Shown here in pieces: positions 56,991 through 64,000 of a DNA stretch of 64,000 nucleotides. Below the pieces are notes generated by a model. The model made no database searches, had not been told where the DNA came from, and was given only the letters and a program-made list of their open reading frames with translations. The stretch comes from Selaginella moellendorffii (taxonomy: Eukaryota > Streptophyta > Lycopodiopsida > Selaginellales > Selaginellaceae). A program made the translations under genes and the position numbers. The stretch is from positions 1,260,563 to 1,324,562 of the forward strand of contig NW_003314273.1 in NCBI RefSeq assembly GCF_000143415.4, read 5' to 3'. How positions within the stretch are numbered: position 1 is the first letter of the stretch; each line of letters starts with the position of its first letter.

Positions 56991-58180
56991 ACTTTCCCAT
57001 TGTTTTTCAGCCAAGTCGTCGTCCCCATGTACAGCTCTAATGACTGCAAACTATTTGCCCCCGACCTCCCCTGTCAACTCCATTTGCACAACATTGTCCA
57101 CAACTGGAAAAACTGAGACCGGAGCAGCAGCAACAGTGTATCCTTGTCTAGAAGACACAAGGGATACTTTAACGTCCACGTCTCCAGAGCCACGTTCTGC
57201 CCATGTTTCAGACCATCACGAACAGGAACAACACAAACTTCACGTCTCAGAGAGGCAGCTGGTTATATGCTATGCTCTTCAAATGTTTCCATAGCAGAGT
57301 CGAGGATCAGAGAACCTGTGTCTTCATCAACCACTGGTTTACCAAACATCAAGAAATGAGCTTTGTAATAGAAAGCTGCAAAGTAGACCTTCACCCCCAA
57401 ACGAAGTCTTCCCAGCAAATGCATCATAAAAACATCCCACCCAGTCCACTTCCCTCTCTGGATTGTCGACTACAATGTTATCGCCCTTCCTGTATATCAC
57501 ACCATCCACCAGCAACTGCGGATACTCTGTTACTTCCTGGCCACTTTGCAGGGCTATGCCATGCACTTGTTTTCCCAGTCCGTCAATCGTCTCTGAACAC
57601 CTCTTCCAATAAGAATCCCGTTCAAAGCAAGCAATGTCCAGTACATTCGCCACTGCTCGTTCACAATTTCCGTACTGCTTCCTGTGTGGTCACAGCAAAG
57701 TAACCTGGTGAGCAAAACAAATTACTGGTGATTACAAACATGCAATGCAGCAGTAGTTACCTCTACCTCCATTATAGCCTGCAGCTTCCGTTAGCAGATC
57801 TTCCATCCGGCTCCTTGCTGAAACTCCATCCTTCTCCAGATATCTCAACCGCATCAACTTCAGAAAAGTAACACGATTGATCATACGTGAAAATGTGACC
57901 TCCATCTCTTTGCTGTTGGTGTGGAACTTGTTTAGAAACGAAGACATGCGCTCGAATCGGTAGCACCAGAGCACATAGTGGTGGCCGAAACGGTATATGT
58001 TGTCCAAGTCATATGTGCTCCAGGACACTCTAAGATGGGCCAAAAATTTCAGCACTCCGGATGTACCAGATGACAGATTCTGCTTCATGAGCCCGAGAGT
58101 TGTCACTGTCCAACCTTTGCACTCACTGAAATCGTAAAAAACTCTCGTGATATCTCGTCTGCAACTTCTCTGGAAGAAGG
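56991..58180 (-). pseudogene. transposase-like gene, 3' part
   Basis: Minus-strand frames give NIYRFGHHYVLWCYRFERMS and SFLNKFHTNSKEMEVTFSRM (57,732-58,106). This resembles the 'fGP-W-fERxNgxL-tN' segment that follows the catalytic core in CACTA/KDZ-like transposases of plants, oomycetes and fungi. A later exon (57,339-57,653) has YPQLLVDGVIYRKGDNIVV, a C-terminal domain of the same kind of protein. Pieces lie in different frames; some breaks could be introns. The 5' part continues at 63,012 beyond the copia insertion. Confidence 0.5.
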
Positions 58181-58341
58181 TGTAGATGTGTATTTTTTGT
58201 GTGCGGAATGCTCTGTCGACTTCATTGCTTTGATATGGTTATGTACATAATGGTATGGGTGTGACACTTGGCGGTTGGTGTCTTGGATGAATGACTTGTC
58301 TTCTTTGCTGACGTGGAAACTTTTCCTCACTTGTCTCCACA
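58181..58341 (-). repeat. 3' LTR of the copia element
   Basis: 161 bp; tgtagatgtg...tctccaca on the plus strand. About 90% alike to the partner by eye. Confidence 0.85.
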
Positions 58342-58558
58342 CTCCTCCTCAAGGCTCGCACCATCAGTCAAGTGGAGTGATTTGAGGAAGAGTTCATGCT
58401 TCACTCGAGGGAAGGACTTTGTCAGGATATCAGCAACCATTGAGCTGGTTGGACAGAATTCCAGGTTGATTGTTCCATTGTTGACTTGATCCGGATGAAA
58501 TGGAACCTCAACTCAATGTGCTTGGTGCGTGAGTGAAATCTCACATCCTGAGTCAACG

Positions 58559-59924
58559 CTATTGCCGACATATTGTCGCAGTAGAGTTTGACTGCTGGAA
58601 TTTGAATGCCGAGGTCCTACAGATGGCCTCTTTTGCTGCTGCTGCAGCTGCAATGTATTCAGATTTGCATGAGGACATTGCAGTGATCTGTTGCCTCCTG
58701 GAACACCAACTAACCATGTTATGGTTATAGATGAAGACATACCTCGAGGTGGATCTTTTGTCATCTGGATCTCCTGCCCAGTCTGCATCTGTGAATCCCA
58801 CCAGGCCATTATCTCCATCTCCTCTTGCACATTTCAGTGTGAATTTCCTTGTGCCACTCACATACCTCACGATCCACTTCACAGCGGCCCAATGTGAGGG
58901 TGATGGATTGTCAAGGAACTTTGAGACTGCTCCCACACTGAATGCGAGGTCAGGCCTGACCATCAAGTAGATGAGGCTCCCGACCACTGAACGGTACAGT
59001 GTTCGAACCACAAGGTCTCCTCCTTGGGAGTGTCATCAGAGGTTGATGTCAAACTAAAAGCCTTGGACAACTTTGAGCCTACTTCCATAGGAGTAACCAC
59101 CGGATTAGCATTAAGCAAAGAGTACCTCTAGAGAATGTCATGGATGTATTTCTCCTGGGAGAGCTCAAGTACTTCATGTTGCCTATCCCGGCAGACTTGA
59201 ATTCCTAGACAATAGTGCAAGTTTCCAAGATCGGTCATCTCGAATTTAGCAGCAAGAGAGGCCTTGATGCAGTGGATGAGTCGCATCTGGTTGGAGGCTA
59301 ATATTGTATTGTCCACATATAAGGCTAAAAATAAAATCCCTGGCCATCTCGATATATGTAGAGATTATTATCAGCTGTGCTACGAGTAAAGCCCAGTGAG
59401 GTCACAAAGCTGTTAATTTTAGTGTACCATGACCTGGGGCTTTCTTTCAGCCCATAGAGAGCCTTGTGCAAGCGGCAGATGAGATGCTCCTGTCTGGGAC
59501 GTATAAACCCAGGAGGCTGGGCAACGTACACCTCCTCCTCAAGATCACTGTTCAGGAAAGCAGTTCTCACATCAAGTTGATGGAGCTCCAGGTCAAGCTC
59601 AGCTGAAAGGCCCATCAAAACATGAATTGCTGTCAGCTTTACAACAGGGCTATAAGTTTCAGAGTAATCAACTCCCTGGATCTGAGAGAAACCACGAGCT
59701 ACAAAATGTGCCTTGCAGTGCTCGATGCTGCCATCAGCTCAATATTTCTTCTTGAACAGCCACTTGGCTGTGACTGCCTTCCTGCCGGGAGTGAGGGGAA
59801 CCAATGTCCAGGTTCCACTCTTGATCAGTGAGTCATACTCGTCCTGCATGGCTGCTTGCCACTGTGAGGCATCAAGACTGGAGAGAGCAGCCTGGTAGCC
59901 ACGAGGTTCAGCAATGGAGCTCAT
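58559..59924 (-). pseudogene. copia reverse transcriptase and RNase H
   Basis: RT segments: WQAAMQDEYDSLIKSGTWTL, QLDVRTAFLNSDLEEEVYV, LHKALYGLKESPRSWY and a catalytic block reading YVDN where YVDD is normal. RNase H has RSVVGSLIYLMVRPDL, GFTDADWAGDPDDKRSTS and KSEYIAAAAAAKEA. Stops and frameshifts separate them; the YVDD change alone would inactivate it. Confidence 0.88.
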
Positions 59925-61430
59925 GGCCCGTAGAATCCCTTCTTGTGTGGAGCTTGAGCAAGAGATTCTAGAGCTTTGACCATTGGCTTGCTCACTTGTC
60001 CTGAATGGGTAACAGCTCCAATCTCTTGATGAGGTGGTGGTGTAATGAGAGACTCTGGAGGAGGTGAGCAGGAAGATCCTCCAACTGTTTCTTCACCAAC
60101 AAACAGCTTGTCCACAGTAGCAGCAAGATTCTGCTCAATGGATGTAGTGTTGCTGCTAGTAGCCACCGAAGTGACCAGAGGTACTGGTAGCAGCAGAGTT
60201 GCTGGAGAAGGCTCATCACCAAGTGGAGGAGGTGTTCCTCCTTCTGGAATGAGCAGCCTTTGGACTGCTGGTGCTTGTGGGTGGGTGAGCTCGTCATCCA
60301 GCACGTGGATCAAGTCTACCAGGTTAGAACTTGAAGGAATAGTACCCTGAATGTGGCAATAAAGCTCTTGCTCATTGAAAGAGACATCTCGGCTGACCAC
60401 AAGCTTCTTGAGAGCAAGATTATAGAGGCAGTAGGCCTTGGAATGAGCATGATAGCCCACAAAGATGGTCTTCTGGCTCCTAGGATCCAGCTTCTGCCGA
60501 GTCGCATCTGGAATGTAAACATATGCTGTGCAGCCAAAGACCTCAAGTGCCCTAACTGAGGATGCTTCCCAGTCCAAGCCACACTAGTGCTCCTTGTGGG
60601 AAGGCGGTTACGGATGTAAACAGCCGTATTAATGGCTTCACCCCAAAAAGAGTTGGGTATGCCTGCGTGCTGCAAAAGGCAACAAACAGTCTCTAGCAGA
60701 GTGTGATTGAGGTGCTCTGCCACGCTGTTCTGTTGGGGAGTATGGGTTGTTGTGTACTGGTGAATGATGCCAGCCTCAGCTAGAAAGTTGAGAAACTCTC
60801 TGTTCAGGTACTCTCCACCACCATCTGTGCATAACACACAAATCTTTCAGCCAGTAGATGTCTTTGCCCAGCTCTTAAAAAGCTTAAAGTGGTTGAACAC
60901 TTTGCTCTTGGTGTGGAGAAGGCTCACCACAGCGTATCTGGAATGGTCATTGATAAAAGACACAAAGTACCTCTTGCGGCTGAGTGTTTGCACTGGCAAG
61001 TAGCACACGTCACTGTGAACCAGATCCAGTAAGCCTATAGCTTGGTCCTCCATGGTTCTTGATGGAAAAGGAAGGCAAACTTGCTTCCTAAGATGGCAAG
61101 TTTCACACATGCCTAGATAGCCAGCTGGGAGTGTGATGCCTTTAGCATGCTGGTTACAAGCTAAGGCGTGCAGATCTCGTTCATTGACATGCCCTGGACG
61201 AGCATCCCAGAGCTCAATGGTGTCTTGTGCTCAGAAAGCAAGCACTCGAGCTGGAAAAATCAGTTCTACATTTAAATGGTAAAGTGTTTCATACCTCACG
61301 CCACTGGCTACAGGAGTACCATCACGACCATAGATGGTGCACCCTTTTGGGAAGAAGGTGGTAGTAAAGCCTTGATCTAAGGCTGCACTTATAGAAAGAA
61401 CTGTCTGCCCTGCTTTAGGTACAAAGTGCA
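59921..61430 (-). pseudogene. copia integrase
   Basis: GAG-pre-integrase zinc segment (GHVNERDLHALACNQHA; CETCHLRKQ) and core with VHSDVCYLP, LCTDGGGEYLNREF and TPQQNSVAEHLNHTLLE (D, D, E). A frameshift near 60,570 moves the C-terminal region (VFGCTAYVYIPDATRQKLDP; KTIFVGYHAHSKAYCLYN) to another frame, and stops lie near 61,230 and 60,845. Confidence 0.88.
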
Positions 61431-61440
61431 CGTGATGAAC

Positions 61441-62578
61441 CTACTTAAGAGGTTCATTGGGTAGCTTGATCACCACCATGCCACGACCTTCCACCTGGAG
61501 TGGCCACTTGTGGCTGACATAAATCTGTTGTGGAGCTTGAAGAGCCTTGTAAGTGTGAAATACAGACCTTAAGGGAGTCATGTGAAAAGAGGCACCACTA
61601 TCCAGCCATAGAACCTCAAAAGTAGACACCAGTGATGGGTAAAGAGCCATCATCAACGAGTTGCTCTGGGTAAGCATGCACTGGGTGGCAGCCTTCTTTG
61701 CACGACACTCACGCTTGACATGCCCCATCTTTCCACAATAGTTGCAAGGACCCTTTTTCTTCTTGGAGAAGTTAAATCCAGAGCTGGGAGTTGTAGCAGA
61801 AGAGATACGAGGCCCACGGCTAGTGCCTCCTTTCCTCTGCTCCCCACTCGGTTGTTTCTTACCAAGAAACAAGGCCTGCTCGCAAGCAGCTTGAGGCGAT
61901 CCTTGATGGCCAGCTTGACGCTCAGCAATCTTGTGCTCTTCCTTAAGAAGATCAGAGTAGAGCTCCTCCATGGTTTTGCCTGGGACAAAAGAGAGCATGG
62001 AGGACGATTGTTGCAACTCTGGAGATACAGAGTAGAGCAAGAAGGCTTTTGCATAGTCATCAGAAACTGCAGCACTTACTTCCTTCAGCTGCTGCATTAA
62101 GCCCTTCCTGTTGCCATTGTCTCACCAGGCTGCATGCGTAGGGAGAAAGTTTTCTGGGTCAAAACCAATTTAGTATTAGCGGCTTTGGCTGCAAAGATTT
62201 GGGAAAGTGAGTCCCAATTGGCCTTGGCAGATTTTTCTAAATCAAGGAGATGAATAAATTCATCTTCAAGACCCAGTCCAATCACAGAAAGTGCTTTTTG
62301 ATTCTTGGAGTCCCAAGTAGCCTGCAAGGCTGCTTCTATATCTTGAGGTCTCACTTGGGTTCCCTCCACCAAATCCCAACAATCTTTTGCCATTAAGATT
62401 AATTGGACTTTGGTCTTCCAAGTTGTGAAGTTCTTGCCTATGAACTTCTGGAAGCATAAACTTCACAACCAATAAAGAGTAGCTTTTCTCATCCTGCATC
62501 CCAGTTGCCAGCCGGGATGGCCATGGTGCTCGCTAGGGTGGTTCTAGATGTAGTGCGAGGTGGAGTACTGGTAGCCAT
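61441..62578 (-). pseudogene. copia gag and protease
   Basis: Starts at 62,578 with MATSTPPRTTSRTT, then loses frame. Later frames carry a UBN2-like gag (AKDCWDLVEGTQVRPQD; ATWDSKNQKALSVIGLGL), the zinc knuckle CNYCGKMGHVKREC and protease LWLDSGASFHMT with catalytic D-S-G. At least two frame changes and a stop near 62,098 break it. Confidence 0.88.
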
Positions 62579-62849
62579 TAGTTTCTAGAAGGAAGGACAA
62601 AACAGTGGAAGCTAGAAGCGAGGATGGGGAGGAGGCAGTGGGAATTGCTAGAAGGGACGCCCACACACCGTGCACACAGAGTGACAATTAGGGCAGAGGC
62701 ACGGATGGACATCACATTGCACTCGCTTGCGTTCTTGAATCCGTCGTTCCACCCTAGCAAGGACTGTGAGAGCCTTAGCGTGGTCCTGCTCGTCGCGTTG
62801 CTGTGTTTGCTAGTGTTTTGCCATCAGGATTGAAACAAACCCAATACCA

Positions 62850-63011
62850 TGTAGATGTGTGTTTTTTGTGTGCGGAATGCTCTGTTGACTTCATTGCTTT
62901 GGTATGATTATGTACATAACAGTATGGGTGTGACTCTTAGCGGTTGGTGTCTTGGATGAATGACTTAGTCCTCTTTGCTGACGTGGAAACTTGTCATCAC
63001 TTGTCTCCACA
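62850..63011 (-). repeat. 5' LTR of the copia element
   Basis: 162 bp, same ends as the partner, next to the probable primer-binding site. Confidence 0.85.
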
Positions 63012-64000
63012 GAATGTCGTTATGAATGTAGCCAGTATACTACTGCACAAAGGTCTGGTGTTCCTGGGCCTTCATATAACCAAAACGCTTGAAAGGATTT
63101 GGAGTCCAACTTTCTGGCGAGCTTCATTGTGTGTGTCCGGTGCTTCAATAGACATTGCAACCTGTTCCATGCAAGACTTTTCTTGACTCCTCTTTCTCTT
63201 GGATCTGCTTCGTCCGCAAATGTGGCCTTGTTTATCTTCTTCCACACACCAAGTGCCCAAGCATGCATCATATTTATCGTGCAGTCCTGTAATATATCAA
63301 ATCTCTGCACTTCTGCCTAAGGTGATAGTCTTGAGTGTCCCTTCAGCCAGAAACTTTGGTCGCCACCATTTTGCAGCCCAGCATACAATTCTTCCATTGA
63401 TCTCTTCTTGTGGGGGAAATGAATATTTTTACGTACATCTACAAACATACCTCTTGACAAAGTTGTGTTCACTTTGCAATGACAACAGGGCTGATGGCCT
63501 CCTGCACATTCATTTGTTAGCAAGCGGAAGCAGGAGTTTATAGAAAATCACCTCGTGAAGTATTTGCTAGCTCGCATTGCGCTACATGGTCCGCTGAAAC
63601 AGCCATCACAAGTCCCTGAAGCACAGGCTTGGAGTCTGCTACAACACCAATAAGTTCTTCCCTGGCTGGCCAATCTACTTCTATCCCGGCCAGAAACAGT
63701 ATCTTGAGCTGTTGTACGATGATCTCTACAAAGATGTCGAAGGTTTCCCCCACTCCTATTCCAAGAAATTAAACATCATCGGGAGCACCATGTTCCCGCA
63801 TTCTTCGCTAGTGTCTTTTTCTCCGTTCAAAGCTACGAGGCTATCAGCTTGAACACTCCATTGTTGCCTGGAAACCATGCTATGCAGAAGAAAAACGAAG
63901 TTCCTTGGAACTCCAGCTACACGTATGGGTTTCCAGTCGACATTGGTATTGCAGAACGGACATATCAAGCAGAAGACACCATGAAAGTTTTCAAGCTGCA
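63012..64000 (-). pseudogene. transposase-like gene, 5' part (runs off the window)
   Basis: Minus-strand frames read, in order: QLKILFLAGIEVDWP and VVADSKPVLQGLVMAVSADH; then HQPCCHCKV; then LKGHSRLSP, a stop, and FDILQDCTINMMHAWALGVW. This is the order of the conserved 'aD-pA-l-gf / CxxC / KGxSpLl-fD-DyMH-lG' blocks in a broad transposase group (TNP2/KDZ-like). The frame after the copia target site (NDILPEKLQTRYHESFLRF) fits the next conserved block. Plus-strand frames over 63,640-63,800 are antisense shadows. It may be a spliced gene of a cut-and-paste element; intactness cannot be judged. Confidence 0.5.

Larger units (their letters stand above)
58181..63011 (-). mobile_element. Ty1/copia element, complete but decayed
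   Basis: LTRs are 58,181-58,341 and 62,850-63,011, about 161 bp, each TG...CA and closely similar. The left interior edge has ctcctcctca, a polypurine-tract complement. The right edge has aaacccaatacca, whose complement starts TGGTAT like a Met-tRNA primer site but then differs. Flanking 5-mers are gaagg and gaatg, a target duplication with one change. Gene order on the minus strand (gag, protease, integrase, RT, RNase H) is copia-type. It splits a transposase-like gene. Confidence 0.9.

Noticed and set aside
63640-63800. Plus-strand frame reading KFFPGWPIYFYPGQKQYL
   Set aside because: It looked protein-like, but the minus strand over the same bases carries ordered transposase blocks, so this is more likely a shadow. 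It should be revisited if the transposase reading fails.
1-64000. CRISPR arrays, operons, bacterial promoters
   Set aside because: Spliced genes and plant retroelements show nuclear plant DNA; no regularly spaced repeats of CRISPR type were seen.
1-64000. tRNA and rRNA genes
   Set aside because: No cloverleaf or rRNA-like sequence was noticed by eye; a covariance-model scan would be needed to exclude a tRNA.

Overview
The window looks like nuclear DNA of a seed-free land plant with swimming sperm, most like a Selaginella-type lycophyte. Four things point that way. Two flagellar genes are present (an axonemal dynein heavy chain and the inner-arm regulator CFAP100/FAP100), and these are absent from flowering plants. 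Two glycosyltransferases of plant cell-wall families (GT37 and a GT77-type protein) sit beside them. Introns are very short, often 45-65 bp. Plant LTR retrotransposons with tRNA-iMet primer sites fill the rest. The species assignment is an inference; no marker gene fixes it.

Layout. 1-8.99 kb is retroelement debris: a GT-rich non-coding element interior with its LTR, a fragment of a DUF7869-type protein, a decayed Ty3/gypsy element and a minisatellite. 9.0-10.3 kb is a cinnamyl-alcohol-dehydrogenase-like pseudogene. 11.2-13.8 kb is a head-to-head pair of glycosyltransferase genes separated by 104 bp. 14.6-21.8 kb is nested and rearranged gypsy material, including a microinversion and two LTRs facing each other. 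23.4-39.9 kb is a second head-to-head pair, separated by 114 bp: CFAP100 on the minus strand and a full dynein heavy chain on the plus strand (one 100-base assembly gap). 40-43 kb is another LTR and element leader. 44.3-56.3 kb is a cluster of an unrecognised plant gene family whose proteins begin MAPLLLT. One copy is intact; two are broken, one of them split by a nearly complete gypsy element with a perfect target-site duplication; a 3'-end fragment of a fourth lies nearby. A third, internally rearranged gypsy copy also has a perfect target-site duplication. 56.5-64 kb is a transposase-like gene of a cut-and-paste transposon, cut in two by a complete but decayed Ty1/copia element.

Function. 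The two divergent pairs are the most coherent biology. CFAP100 is known in Chlamydomonas as half of the MIA complex, which tunes inner-arm dynein; here it shares a very short intergenic region with a dynein heavy chain whose C-terminus looks like the single-headed inner-arm class. GT77-type and GT37 enzymes both act in the Golgi on wall polysaccharides or glycoproteins, so their shared upstream region suggests joint expression. The MAPLLLT family is the best candidate for something undescribed: it is duplicated, under turnover, and matches no family I recognise.
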